Source: Pseudomonas entomophila (GTDB taxonomy: Bacteria > Pseudomonadota > Gammaproteobacteria > Pseudomonadales > Pseudomonadaceae). Taken from it: DNA of 64,000 nucleotides. Location: positions 178,504-242,503 of the forward strand of contig NZ_JARPQB010000004.1 of the NCBI RefSeq assembly GCF_029478665.1, given 5' to 3'. The position numbers and the translations under genes were made by a program. The notes beneath the pieces were generated by a model. It saw nothing but the letters and a program-made list of their open reading frames with translations, ran no database searches and was not told the DNA's origin. The number at the start of each line of letters is the position of its first letter. The stretch's first letter is position 1. This document shows positions 17,052 through 25,020 of this stretch, piece by piece.

Positions 17052-17677
17052 GCTTCGACCTGGAAGGGTTCCGGGTCACCACACCCTACACGTACCACTT
17101 CCGGCTCATCACCGGTCAGGTCGACCACGGTGGAAGCCTTAAGGTCACCGAAACCTCCATCAATGATCAAGTCGACGTGGTGTTCCAGGCGCTGGCGGAT
17201 CTCGTAAGGATCGGTCATTGGCTCATCGTCGCCCGGCAGGATGAGGCTGACACTCATCAGCGGTTCGCCGAGCCCCTCAAGCAGGGCCAGGACGATGGGG
17301 TTGGACGGCACGCGCAGGCCGATGGTGCGGCGCTTGTCGTGCAACAGCAGACGCGGCACTTCACGGGTGGCGTTGAGGATGAAGGTGTAGGGACCTGGGA
17401 TATGGGCCTTGAGCAAGCGGAACGTCGCCGTGTCGATCTTGGCAAAGGTGCCCATCTGGGACAGGTCGCAGCACAGCAGGGTGAAATTGTGGTTCTTGTC
17501 CAGCTGGCGCAGGCGACGTACCTGCTCGATGGCACCCTTGTCGCCGATCTGGCAGCCCATCGCATAGGCCGAGTCGGTCGGGTAGACCACCACCCCACCC
17601 TTGCGGATGATCTCGACCGCCTGCTTGATCAGGCGCGCCTGCGGGTTTTCCGCATGAATCTGGAAAAATTGGCTCAC
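17048..17677 (-). CDS. yciO: YciO, Sua5/YrdC-family protein
   Basis: A 209-residue YrdC-fold protein (AVEIIRKGGVVVYPTDSAYA, then LRQLDKNHNFTLLCCDLSQM, KRRTIGLRVPSNPI, PGPYTFIL). Relatives make threonylcarbamoyl-AMP for tRNA t6A modification; YciO itself has weak or distinct activity, so the exact reaction is open. The frame is open to 17833, but GTG at 17677 is chosen because it gives the family start MSQFFQIH and has AGGACG eight bases upstream; the longer form would overlap the PHP phosphatase gene. It is coupled to scpA by a four-base overlap. Confidence 0.88.
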   Translation of the reverse strand: MSQFFQIHAENPQARLIKQAVEIIRKGGVVVYPTDSAYAMGCQIGDKGAIEQVRRLRQLDKNHNFTLLCCDLSQMGTFAKIDTATFRLLKAHIPGPYTFILNATREVPRLLLHDKRRTIGLRVPSNPIVLALLEGLGEPLMSVSLILPGDDEPMTDPYEIRQRLEHHVDLIIDGGFGDLKASTVVDLTGDEPEVVRVGCGDPEPFQVEA

Positions 17678-17690
17678 GAAGTCGTCCTGT

Positions 17691-18551
17691 TCATACCGCC
17701 ATAGGCTGTTCATGTCGGAATCGGCGCCACAGGGGTGGCAGGTCCTCGGGCAAGGGCCGGTAGGCACCGATCTCGCCCCAGGTGCCAGGGCCGTGGAAAT
17801 CGCTGCCGGCACTCGCCAGCAGGCCGAACTCACGGGTGAGGATGGACATCGTCCCCACCTGCTCGGGCGGCATCATCCCATTGACCACTTCCAGTGCCTG
17901 CCCGCCTGCCTGAATATAGTCGGCAATCAGCCGTCTGCGCTTGCTGCGTGTCAGTTCGTAGTGCATGGGATGGGCCAGGCTCACCCAGGCATTGGACTGG
18001 CGCAGCGTGGCGACGGTTTCCTCCAGCGTCGGCCAATGCAGCTTGACGTCGCCCAGCTTGCCGGCGCCCAGCCACTTGCGGAAGGCCTCGCCACGGTCCT
18101 TGACGAAGCCGGCACGCACCATGAACTCGGCGAAATGCGGGCGCGCCGGGGCGTTGCCGCTGTCGCCCAGCTCCTGCTGCACGGCCCGCGCGCCGTCAAG
18201 CGCGCCAGGCATGCCCTTGGCTGCCAGCTTGCGATCAATCTCCTCGGCGCGCAGCCAGCGGCCACGGTGCAGGTTGTCGATGGCTTCGAGCAAGGGTGGC
18301 GCATCCAACGGGAAATCATAGCCCAGCACATGAATGGTCGCGCCGCCCCAGGTGCATGACAGCTCGACACCGCTGACCCACTGCATGCCTTGCTCGGCGC
18401 ACGCCTGGCGCGCCTCGGGCAGGCCTTCGAGGGTGTCGTGGTCGGTGAGCGAGAGTGTCCGCACCCCATGCTCGTGGGCCCGGGCGACCAGCGCCGTGGG
18501 CGACAGGGCGCCGTCGGAGGCCGTGCTGTGACAGTGCAGATCAACATTCAT
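17691..18551 (-). CDS. rnm: PHP-domain phosphatase/exonuclease, YciV (RNase AM) type
   Basis: A 286-residue PHP-family metallohydrolase. It has the four PHP signatures: [16 protein letters not shown] at the N-terminus, [30 protein letters not shown], and near the C-terminus [12 protein letters not shown], with the intermediate SLAHPMHY. These His/Asp residues bind a three-metal centre. Characterised relatives dephosphorylate 3',5'-nucleoside bisphosphates (pAp) and trim 5' ends of 5S and other rRNA (RNase AM). First gene of the minus-strand run to scpB, 13 bases before yciO, and divergent from yciB across 67 bases. Confidence 0.87.
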   Translation of the reverse strand: MNVDLHCHSTASDGALSPTALVARAHEHGVRTLSLTDHDTLEGLPEARQACAEQGMQWVSGVELSCTWGGATIHVLGYDFPLDAPPLLEAIDNLHRGRWLRAEEIDRKLAAKGMPGALDGARAVQQELGDSGNAPARPHFAEFMVRAGFVKDRGEAFRKWLGAGKLGDVKLHWPTLEETVATLRQSNAWVSLAHPMHYELTRSKRRRLIADYIQAGGQALEVVNGMMPPEQVGTMSILTREFGLLASAGSDFHGPGTWGEIGAYRPLPEDLPPLWRRFRHEQPMAV

Positions 18552-18618
18552 GGAGGAGCGCTTTCGCCGGAATCGATGTTTGTTATTATGCCGTCACATC
18601 CCGCTTCTGGCTGCCACT

Positions 18619-19215
18619 GTGAAACAATTCATCGATTTCATCCCGCTGCTGCTGTTCTTCATCGTCTACAAACTGGACCCGCGCCCGGTCGAGTTCGCCG
18701 GCCACGGCTTCGAGTTCGGCGGGATCTACAGCGCCACCGCCATGCTGATCGTCAGCTCCGTGGTGGTCTACGGCGCGCTGTTCCTGCGCCATGGCAAGCT
18801 GGAAAAGGGCCAGTTGCTCACCCTGGTCGCCTGCCTGGTGTTCGGCGGCCTCACGCTGGCCTTCCATAGCGAAACCTTCCTCAAGTGGAAGGCGCCGGTG
18901 GTCAACTGGCTGTTCGCCCTGGCCTTCACCGGCAGCCACTTCATCGGCGACCGGGTGCTGATCAAACGCATCATGGGCCACGCCCTGACACTTCCCGAAA
19001 CAGTCTGGAACCGCCTGAACGTGGCGTGGATCGGCTTCTTCCTGGTGTGCGGCGCCGCCAACCTGTTCGTCGCCTTCACCTTCCAGGACTTCTGGGTCGA
19101 CTTCAAGGTGTTCGGCAGCCTGGGCATGACCGTGATCTTCCTGGTGGCCCAGGGTGTCTACCTGTCGCGCCACCTGCACGACACCGACCCATCCACCTCC
19201 AAAACCAAGGACTGA
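18619..19215 (+). CDS. yciB: Intracellular septation protein YciB (IspZ)
   Basis: A 198-residue inner-membrane protein with about five or six helices, matching YciB from its first residues ([19 protein letters not shown]) through [20 protein letters not shown] to [19 protein letters not shown]. It is linked to cell-envelope integrity and septation. GTG at 18619 is the family start; an upstream ATG in frame at 18550 would overlap the divergent PHP gene. Directly followed by yciI. Confidence 0.93.
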   Translation: MKQFIDFIPLLLFFIVYKLDPRPVEFAGHGFEFGGIYSATAMLIVSSVVVYGALFLRHGKLEKGQLLTLVACLVFGGLTLAFHSETFLKWKAPVVNWLFALAFTGSHFIGDRVLIKRIMGHALTLPETVWNRLNVAWIGFFLVCGAANLFVAFTFQDFWVDFKVFGSLGMTVIFLVAQGVYLSRHLHDTDPSTSKTKD

Positions 19216-19216
19216 C

Positions 19217-19516
19217 ATGCTCTACGCCATCATCGCCAGCGACGTCGAAAACTCCCTGGAAAAACGCCTGGCCGCCCGCCCCGCCCACATTGAACGCCTG
19301 CAACAGCTCAAAGCCGAAGGCCGTGTGGTGCTGGCTGGGCCACACCCGGCAATCGACAGCAACGACCCGGGCGCTGCCGGCTTCAGCGGCAGCCTGATCG
19401 TCGCCGAGTTCGACTCGCTGGCCGCCGCCCAGGCCTGGGCCGACCAGGACCCGTACATCGCCGCAGGTGTCTACGACAAGGTCGTGGTCAAGCCGTTCAA
19501 GCAAGTCCTGCCTTAA
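19217..19516 (+). CDS. yciI: YciI-family protein
   Basis: A 99-residue ferredoxin-like-fold protein starting one base after the yciB stop. The family His-Asp pair is visible as [24 protein letters not shown] and the strand [20 protein letters not shown]. YciI proteins are small cytosolic enzymes or binding proteins whose reaction is unknown. Cotranscribed with yciB, the same pairing as in other gammaproteobacteria. Confidence 0.92.
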   Translation: MLYAIIASDVENSLEKRLAARPAHIERLQQLKAEGRVVLAGPHPAIDSNDPGAAGFSGSLIVAEFDSLAAAQAWADQDPYIAAGVYDKVVVKPFKQVLP

Positions 19517-19527
19517 GCGCCAGCGCC

Positions 19528-19614
19528 GTAGGAGCCGGCTATGCCGGCGAACACCGGCGTAGCCGGTGCCAGCCAGCGCAGTGCCCGGTTCGCCAGCAAG
19601 GCTGGCTCCTACGG
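19528..19614. repeat. Mixed REP pair (two different palindrome families)
   Basis: GTAGGAGCCGGCTATGCCGGC (left) faces TTCGCCAGCAAGGCTGGCTCC (right, inverted). The two arms belong to different palindrome families, with a further CACCGGCGTAGCCGGTG inverted repeat between them. Confidence 0.85.
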
Positions 19615-19691
19615 TTTACGCAGTGCGCCCTATTCAAAATTTCCGACCTACGGCCGACAACCTCCTGAACCGATACGAATCAGGAGTTCCA

Positions 19692-20084
19692 ATGCGTCAA
19701 GGTCCGATGTCCCTGCTGCTTTGCCTGTCACTGCTGTCCCCTCTCGCCGTGGCCGAGCAGCCGCTGTCGCTGGAAGCCGGGGCGCGGATCACCGAGCTGC
19801 AGCAGCGCCTGGAAGAAAGCGAACAGCAACGCAATGCGTTGAACCAACAGTTGCAGAACCAGGACAGCACGCGCGAAAGCGCCCAACTGGCCCGCCTGCG
19901 CCAGGACAACCAGCGCCTGAAGCAGGCCATCAAGGAACTGCAGGCCGGCGCCAACCTGCCCCAGCGCCTGCTCACCGAGCAGCAGCAATGGTTCCTGGTC
20001 GGTTCGGTCGTTGCACTGTTGTCGGCAGTCTGCGGTATCTTAGCCAGCGGCGGACACAGAAGACGCCGTCAATGGTTGAATTGA
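19692..20084 (+). CDS. Secreted coiled-coil membrane-anchored protein (TIGR04211-like but lacking the SH3 domain)
   Basis: ATG 19692 has CAGGAG upstream. The 130-residue product has a signal peptide (SLLLCLSLLSPLAVAEQ), a Gln/Leu-rich coiled coil (about residues 28-90, ITELQQRLEESEQQ onward) and one C-terminal helix (WFLVGSVVALLSAVCGILAS) followed by basic GGHRRRR. The coil-plus-anchor layout is that of the SH3-and-anchor family (E. coli YgiM), but the N-terminal SH3 domain is missing. It ends seven bases before cpxR, so it is probably in the same transcript. Role in envelope sensing is an inference from position only. Confidence 0.75.
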   Translation: MRQGPMSLLLCLSLLSPLAVAEQPLSLEAGARITELQQRLEESEQQRNALNQQLQNQDSTRESAQLARLRQDNQRLKQAIKELQAGANLPQRLLTEQQQWFLVGSVVALLSAVCGILASGGHRRRRQWLN

Positions 20085-20091
20085 GTGAAAC

Positions 20092-20769
20092 ATGAGCGAG
20101 CTGTTACTGATTGATGATGACCAGGAACTGTGCGAGCTGCTCGGCAGCTGGCTGACCCAGGAAGGGTTTGCGGTACGTGCCTGCCACGATGGCCAGAGCG
20201 CGCGCCAGGCCCTGGCCACCCAAGCCCCGGCGGCGGTGGTGCTGGATGTCATGCTGCCTGATGGCAGCGGCCTGGAACTGCTCAAGCAGCTGCGCAGCGA
20301 ACATACCGACTTGCCGGTGCTGATGCTTTCGGCCCGCGGCGAGCCGCTGGACCGCATCCTGGGCCTGGAACTGGGCGCCGACGACTACCTGGCCAAACCC
20401 TGCGACCCACGCGAGCTCACCGCACGCCTGCGCGCGGTACTGCGCCGCAGCCACCCCAGCGCCCCCAGCAGCCAGGTCGAGGTCGGTGACCTGGCCTTCA
20501 GCCCGGTGCGCGGCGTGGTCAGCATCGACGGCCGCGAGATGACCCTCACGCTCTCCGAGAGCCGCATTCTCGAAGCCCTGCTGCGCCAGCCCGGCGAGCC
20601 GCTGGACAAGCAGGAGCTGGCGCAGATCGGCCTGGGCCGCAAGCTGACCCTCTACGACCGCAGCCTGGACATGCACGTCAGCAACCTGCGCAAGAAGATC
20701 GGCCCGCACCCCGACGGCCGTCCACGTATCGTTGCCCTGCGCAGCCGCGGCTACTACTACAGCCTCTGA
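20092..20769 (+). CDS. cpxR: OmpR-family response regulator, CpxR-like
   Basis: A 225-residue response regulator. The receiver domain has the acidic pocket IDDDQE (D8-D10), phospho-acceptor D52 in VVLDVMLPDGSG and KP in DDYLAKPCDPRE. The C-terminal winged helix ends with MHVSNLRKKIG and ALRSRGYYYSL, as in CpxR. The locus order regulator, Spy/CpxP-like gene, sensor kinase matches PA3204-PA3206 of P. aeruginosa (from memory), where it is called CpxRA and responds to envelope stress. A CpxR-box-like repeat follows 90 bases downstream, in front of the Spy/CpxP-like gene. Confidence 0.87.
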   Translation: MSELLLIDDDQELCELLGSWLTQEGFAVRACHDGQSARQALATQAPAAVVLDVMLPDGSGLELLKQLRSEHTDLPVLMLSARGEPLDRILGLELGADDYLAKPCDPRELTARLRAVLRRSHPSAPSSQVEVGDLAFSPVRGVVSIDGREMTLTLSESRILEALLRQPGEPLDKQELAQIGLGRKLTLYDRSLDMHVSNLRKKIGPHPDGRPRIVALRSRGYYYSL

Positions 20770-20773
20770 TCCC

Positions 20774-20846
20774 TGTAGGAGCGGCTTCAGCCGCGATCAC
20801 CCGCTAACACCGTGGTGCCTGCATCGCGGCTAAAGCTGCTCCTACA
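20774..20846. repeat. REP palindrome pair, GCGGCTTCAGCCGC family
   Basis: TGTAGGAGCGGCTTCAGCCGCGATCACCCGC and a diverged inverted copy GCGGCTAAAGCTGCTCCTACA. It separates cpxR from the promoter region of the Spy/CpxP-like gene. Confidence 0.88.
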
Positions 20847-20859
20847 CCCGCCCCGCATC

Positions 20860-20875
20860 TTTACCCAGCCTTTAC
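20860..20875 (-). promoter_or_regulatory. Candidate CpxR box
   Basis: TTTAC-CCAGCC-TTTAC, which on the other strand is GTAAA-N6-GTAAA, the direct-repeat form bound by CpxR (GTAAA with 4-8 bases between). It lies about 80 bases upstream of the Spy/CpxP-like start; a CTAGACT element at 20107-20113 bases further (20907-20913) could be part of the promoter. Confidence 0.55.
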
Positions 20876-20955
20876 CCTCGCCTGACCGCCCTTGACCTTG
20901 ATCTCCCTAGACTGGGCTCATCCGGTAACCACCGGCCCCTGACAGGAGAGACACC

Positions 20956-21372
20956 ATGCGCAAGACCCTTATCGCCCTGATGTTCGCCGCCGCCCTGCCG
21001 ACCGTGGCCATGGCCATGCCTGAAGGCGGCCCGCGTCACGACGGCCCGCATCATCGCGGTGACGCGCCTTTCGCCCAACTGGACCTGAGCCGCGAGCAAC
21101 GCCAGCAGATCGGCAAGCTGATGGGCGAGCAGATGCAACAGCGCCGCGACATCACCGAGCGCTACATGAACAAGCTGCCCGCCGCCGACCAGAAGGCCAT
21201 GAAGGACGAGATCAAGGCCAGCCACGACAAGACCGAAGGCCAGATCCGCGCCTTGCTCAAACCCGACCAGCAGAAGAAGTTCGACGAACTGCAGAAGGAA
21301 CGCGCCGCGCGCAAGGCCGAATGGCAGGAGTTCCAGGCCTGGAAAGCTGAAAAAGCCACCAAGGCCCAGTAA
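20956..21372 (+). CDS. Spy/CpxP-family periplasmic protein
   Basis: A 138-residue protein with a cleavable signal peptide (MRKTLIALMFAAALPTVAMA) and a mature part rich in charged helices. The two family LTxxQ-type motifs appear as LDLSREQRQQIGKLM and LLKPDQQKKFDELQ. Family members are antiparallel helical dimers acting as periplasmic chaperones (Spy) or as inhibitors of CpxA (CpxP). ATG 20956 has GACAGGAGAG upstream. Between cpxR and cpxA, with a CpxR-box-like site before it and a terminator-like hairpin after it, so it is probably the main Cpx output and a feedback element. A His/Gly-rich stretch (PRHDGPHHRGD) could bind metal. Confidence 0.85.
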   Translation: MRKTLIALMFAAALPTVAMAMPEGGPRHDGPHHRGDAPFAQLDLSREQRQQIGKLMGEQMQQRRDITERYMNKLPAADQKAMKDEIKASHDKTEGQIRALLKPDQQKKFDELQKERAARKAEWQEFQAWKAEKATKAQ

Positions 21373-21385
21373 GCTGTCCACCCGC

Positions 21386-21420
21386 AGCCCGGCCCGCAAC
21401 AGTGCAGGCCGGGCTTTGCT
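21386..21420 (+). terminator. Terminator or attenuator between the Spy/CpxP-like gene and cpxA
   Basis: AGCCCGGCC (21386-21394) is perfectly complementary to GGCCGGGCT (21407-21415) with a 12-base loop and then TTTGCT. It ends nine bases before the GGAGG of cpxA, so kinase expression would depend on read-through. Confidence 0.7.
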
Positions 21421-21441
21421 CGCTTCATGGAGGTGCTTGTC

Positions 21442-22773
21442 TTGCGTTCACTGTTCTGGCGCATCCTGGCCAGCTTCTGGCTGGCCATCACCCTGGTCGC
21501 CGGCCTGTCGATCCTGCTCGGCCATATGCTCAACCAGGATGCCTGGATCCTCAGCCGCCACCCGGGCCTGAACAACCTGGCAAGCCACTGGGCCCAGCAC
21601 TATGAACAGGAAGGCCTGGAGTCATCCCAGCGCTTCCTGGAACGGCGCAAGCAACGTTACCGTATCGACGTCCAGGTGCTCGACGACAGCGGAGACGCCG
21701 TGGTGCCCGGCACCTTCCCGCGCCGCGCCGCCGCCTTCGAGGCGCGCCAGCACAACGACGAACGCCGCCTGCCCTGGCGCCGCCTGACCGAGGAATACAC
21801 CAGCCCCACCAGCGGCGAAACCTACCTGCTGATCTACCGCATCCCCCATCCGGAACTGGCCGCCTGGCATCGCGAGAGCCTGATCTGGCCACTCAGCGCC
21901 CTGGGGATAGCCCTGGTGGTGCTGACCCTGTTCAGCCTGCTGGTCACCCTGTCGATCACCCGCCCGCTCAGCCGCTTGCGCGGCGCCGTGCACGACCTAG
22001 GGCAGGCCAGCTACCAACAGAACAGCCTGGCCCGCCTGGCCGTGCGCCGTGACGAGTTTGGCGTGCTGGCCAACGACTTCAACAAGATGGGCGCCCGCCT
22101 GCAGAGCCTGATCGGCAGCCAGCGCCAGCTGTTGCGCGATGTCTCCCACGAGTTGCGCTCACCGCTGGCGCGCCTGCGTATCGCCCTGGCCCTGGCCGAA
22201 CGCGCCGAACCCGAGCAGCGCCAGGCTCTGTGGCCACGCCTGACCCGTGAATGCGATCGCCTGGAGGACCTGATCAGCGAAATCCTCGTGCTGGCCCGGG
22301 TCGATGCCGAGCAGGCCCACGCTGAACGCGTGGACCTCAACGCCCTGCTGGGCAGCGTGCGCAAGGACGCCCAGCTCAGCGCGCCAGAGCAGGAGGTGAA
22401 GCTGGAGGCACAGCCGGGCCTGGTGCTGCAGGGATGGCCGACCTTGATCGAGCGGGCGGTGGATAACCTGTTGCGCAATGCCTTGCGGTTCAATCCGGCA
22501 GGGCAGCCTATCGAGATTCGCGCGAACCGCGAGCAGGAACGGATCGTGTTGAGCGTGCGTGATCATGGGCCAGGGGTGGCGGCGGAGCACCTCGCGCAAT
22601 TGGGGGAGCCGTTCTTCCGCGCGCCGGGACAGGATGCGCCAGGGCATGGGTTGGGGCTGGCGATTGCACGCAAGGCGGCGGAGCGACATGGTGGAACGCT
22701 GACGTTGAGCAACCACCCGCAGGGTGGGTTTGCCGCAACACTGGAGTTGCCCTGTGACGTCAGCGTGGGTTGA
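21442..22773 (+). CDS. cpxA: Sensor histidine kinase, CpxA-like
   Basis: A 443-residue inner-membrane kinase. Helix 1 is in SLFWRILASFWLAITLVAGL, a periplasmic domain of about 120 residues follows, then helix 2 (LSALGIALVVLTLFSLLVTL), HAMP (RPLSRLRGAVHDLGQ), HisKA with phospho-acceptor H236 in RDVSHELRSPLARLR, and a HATPase domain (NLLRNALRF, RDHGPGV, GHGLGLAIARK). TTG 21442 is preferred as start because GGAGG lies eight bases upstream; ATG 21427 is in frame but has no ribosome site. Partner of the regulator at 20092. Confidence 0.87.
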   Translation: MRSLFWRILASFWLAITLVAGLSILLGHMLNQDAWILSRHPGLNNLASHWAQHYEQEGLESSQRFLERRKQRYRIDVQVLDDSGDAVVPGTFPRRAAAFEARQHNDERRLPWRRLTEEYTSPTSGETYLLIYRIPHPELAAWHRESLIWPLSALGIALVVLTLFSLLVTLSITRPLSRLRGAVHDLGQASYQQNSLARLAVRRDEFGVLANDFNKMGARLQSLIGSQRQLLRDVSHELRSPLARLRIALALAERAEPEQRQALWPRLTRECDRLEDLISEILVLARVDAEQAHAERVDLNALLGSVRKDAQLSAPEQEVKLEAQPGLVLQGWPTLIERAVDNLLRNALRFNPAGQPIEIRANREQERIVLSVRDHGPGVAAEHLAQLGEPFFRAPGQDAPGHGLGLAIARKAAERHGGTLTLSNHPQGGFAATLELPCDVSVG

Positions 22774-22800
22774 AAGATCCTGGCCCGGCCATGCCGGGCA

Positions 22801-22826
22801 TCGCCAGCAAGGCTGGCTCCTACAGG
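22801..22826. repeat. Single REP copy, GCCAGCAAGGCTGGC family
   Basis: TCGCCAGCAAGGCTGGCTCC followed by TACAGG occurs once between the convergent cpxA and ydjA genes. Confidence 0.8.
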
Positions 22827-22865
22827 CCTGCGGTGAGGCCGTTTACCCGCGATGCCCCTGCTGCC

Positions 22866-23423
22866 TCACTGGCCCCAGGCGCTGACGTACTGGGCGGTCT
22901 CCAGGATCGGCGCCGTGCGCGGCTCACCCATCGGCGTACCGACATACAGGTAGCCGATCACTTCCTCGTTCGCCTCCAACCCCAGCCCTTTGTGCACATG
23001 GGCATCGAAGGCCATGTCGCCGGTGCGCCACACCGCACCGATGCCTTGGGCATGAGCAGCGATGAGAATGCCATGGGCAGCGCAGCCGGCGGCCAGGCGC
23101 TGTTCGATCTTCGGCACCTTGAAATGCTCCTGCAACCGGGCGACCACCACGATCAGCAACGGCGCGCGCAGCGGCATCGCCCGGGCCTTGTCCAGCGCGG
23201 CCGGGGTGGCATCGCCCTTGGCCTGCAGCGCTTCGGCGAACAGCTCGCCGAGTTTCTCCCGGCCCTGGCCTTCGATGGTCAGGAAGCGCCAGGGACGCAG
23301 CTGGCCATGGTCCGGTGCGCGCAACGCGGCCTGGAACAGCGCCTCACGCTGGGCTGCATTGGGCGCGGGGTCGGTCAGGCGTGGCACGGAAACACGGTTG
23401 AGCAATGCGTCGAGAGCCTCCAT
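22866..23423 (-). CDS. ydjA: Nitroreductase family protein, YdjA-like
   Basis: A 185-residue flavoprotein of the small nitroreductase subgroup. The FMN-contact stretches AALRAPDHGQLRPWRFLTI and LAAGCAAHGILIAAHAQGIG and the ending VIGYLYVGTP are those of E. coli YdjA, a 183-residue NAD(P)H-dependent nitroreductase. Its start has CAGGAGGG eight bases upstream. It is convergent with cpxA and divergent from trkH; in P. aeruginosa the same three neighbours occur together (from memory). Confidence 0.88.
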   Translation of the reverse strand: MEALDALLNRVSVPRLTDPAPNAAQREALFQAALRAPDHGQLRPWRFLTIEGQGREKLGELFAEALQAKGDATPAALDKARAMPLRAPLLIVVVARLQEHFKVPKIEQRLAAGCAAHGILIAAHAQGIGAVWRTGDMAFDAHVHKGLGLEANEEVIGYLYVGTPMGEPRTAPILETAQYVSAWGQ

Positions 23424-23565
23424 CGGCTACCCTCCTGGCAAGTTGAAAGTGCGGCCATTCTGCACTATTGCGCAGTCATCGTGGGAGCGGGCTCGATCAC
23501 GCGTTTACATCACCTCCCCCGCAGGTAGAATGGCGCCCTTTCCGTTGCGAGTCAGGGCAGATCAC

Positions 23566-25020
23566 ATGGCATTGCCGACCTTAAGGATCATTGGCTTCAT
23601 CATCGGCATCTTCCTGATCACCCTGGCGGTGAGCATGGTCGTGCCCATGACGACCCTGGTGATCTTCGAACGCACCGGCGACATGCCGTCGTTCCTCTGG
23701 TCGAGCCTGATCACCTTCATCGCCGGGCTCGGCCTGGTCATGCCCGGGCGCCCCGAGCATGTGCACCTGCGCCCCCGCGACATGTACCTGCTGACCGTCA
23801 GCAGCTGGCTGGTGGTGTGCGTGTTCGCCGCCCTGCCGTTCCTGCTGACGCAACACATCAGCTATACCGACGCCTTCTTCGAAAGCATGTCCGGCATCAC
23901 CGCCACCGGCGCCACCGTGCTCAGCGGCCTGGACACCATGTCACCCGGCATCCTGATGTGGCGCTCGATGCTGCACTGGCTGGGCGGCATCGGCTTCATC
24001 GGCATGGCGGTGGCGATCCTGCCGTTGCTGCGCATCGGTGGCATGCGCCTGTTCCAGACCGAGTCCTCCGACCGTTCGGAGAAGGTCATGCCGCGCTCGC
24101 ACATGGTCGCCAAGTCGATCGTGGGGGTATACGTCGGCATCACCGTGTTCGGCAGCCTGGCCTTCTGGTGGGCGGGCATGAGCCCGTTCGACGCGATCAA
24201 CCATGCCATGTCGGCGATCTCCACTGGCGGTTTCTCGACTTCCGACCAGTCCCTGGCCAAGTGGGATATCCCGGCAGTGCACTGGGTCGCGGTGGTGGTG
24301 ATGATCCTGGGCAGCCTGCCGTTCACCCTGTACGTGGCCACCCTGCGCGGCCACCGCAAGGCACTGATCAAGGACCAGCAGGTTCAGGGCCTGCTCGCCA
24401 TGCTGGTGGCCACCTGGCTGGTACTGGGCACCTGGTACTGGGCCACCACCGACCTGCACTGGCTCGACGCCCTGCGCCACGTGGCGCTGAACGTCACCTC
24501 GGTGGTCACCACCACCGGCTTTGCCCTGGGCGACTACAGCATGTGGGGCAACTTCTCGCTGATGCTGTTCTTCTATCTCGGATTTGTCGGCGGCTGCTCC
24601 GGCTCCACGGCGGGCGGCATCAAGATCTTCCGTTTCCAGGTCGCCTACATCCTGCTCAAGGCCAACCTCAACCAATTGATCCATCCGCGCGCGGTGATCA
24701 AGCAGAAGTACAACGGCCACCGCCTCGACGAAGAGATCGTGCGTTCGATCCTGACCTTCTCGTTCTTCTTCGCCATCACCATCTGCATCATCGCCCTGCT
24801 GTTGTCGCTGCTGGGGGTGGACTGGATGACCGCGCTGACCGGTGCCGCCGGCACGGTATCGGGCGTGGGGCCTGGCCTGGGCGAGGTGATCGGCCCGGCC
24901 GGCAACTACGCCAGCCTGCCGGACGCCGCCAAGTGGATCCTCTCCGCGGGCATGCTGCTCGGCCGCCTGGAGATCATCACGGTGCTGGTGTTGTGCATGC
25001 CGGCGTTCTGGCGTCACTGA
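23566..25020 (+). CDS. trkH: Potassium uptake protein TrkH
   Basis: A 484-residue inner-membrane K+ channel subunit with the four selectivity-loop repeats: SGITATGATVL, SAISTGGFSTSD, VVTTTGFALGDY and AGTVSGVGPG, plus GGCSGSTAGGIKIFR. ATG 23566 gives the usual N-terminus (LRIIGFIIGIFLITLAVSMV). TrkH works with the cytosolic NAD-binding TrkA, not encoded here. The 3' end overlaps the convergent AraC gene by 44 bases. Confidence 0.93.
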   Translation: MALPTLRIIGFIIGIFLITLAVSMVVPMTTLVIFERTGDMPSFLWSSLITFIAGLGLVMPGRPEHVHLRPRDMYLLTVSSWLVVCVFAALPFLLTQHISYTDAFFESMSGITATGATVLSGLDTMSPGILMWRSMLHWLGGIGFIGMAVAILPLLRIGGMRLFQTESSDRSEKVMPRSHMVAKSIVGVYVGITVFGSLAFWWAGMSPFDAINHAMSAISTGGFSTSDQSLAKWDIPAVHWVAVVVMILGSLPFTLYVATLRGHRKALIKDQQVQGLLAMLVATWLVLGTWYWATTDLHWLDALRHVALNVTSVVTTTGFALGDYSMWGNFSLMLFFYLGFVGGCSGSTAGGIKIFRFQVAYILLKANLNQLIHPRAVIKQKYNGHRLDEEIVRSILTFSFFFAITICIIALLLSLLGVDWMTALTGAAGTVSGVGPGLGEVIGPAGNYASLPDAAKWILSAGMLLGRLEIITVLVLCMPAFWRH

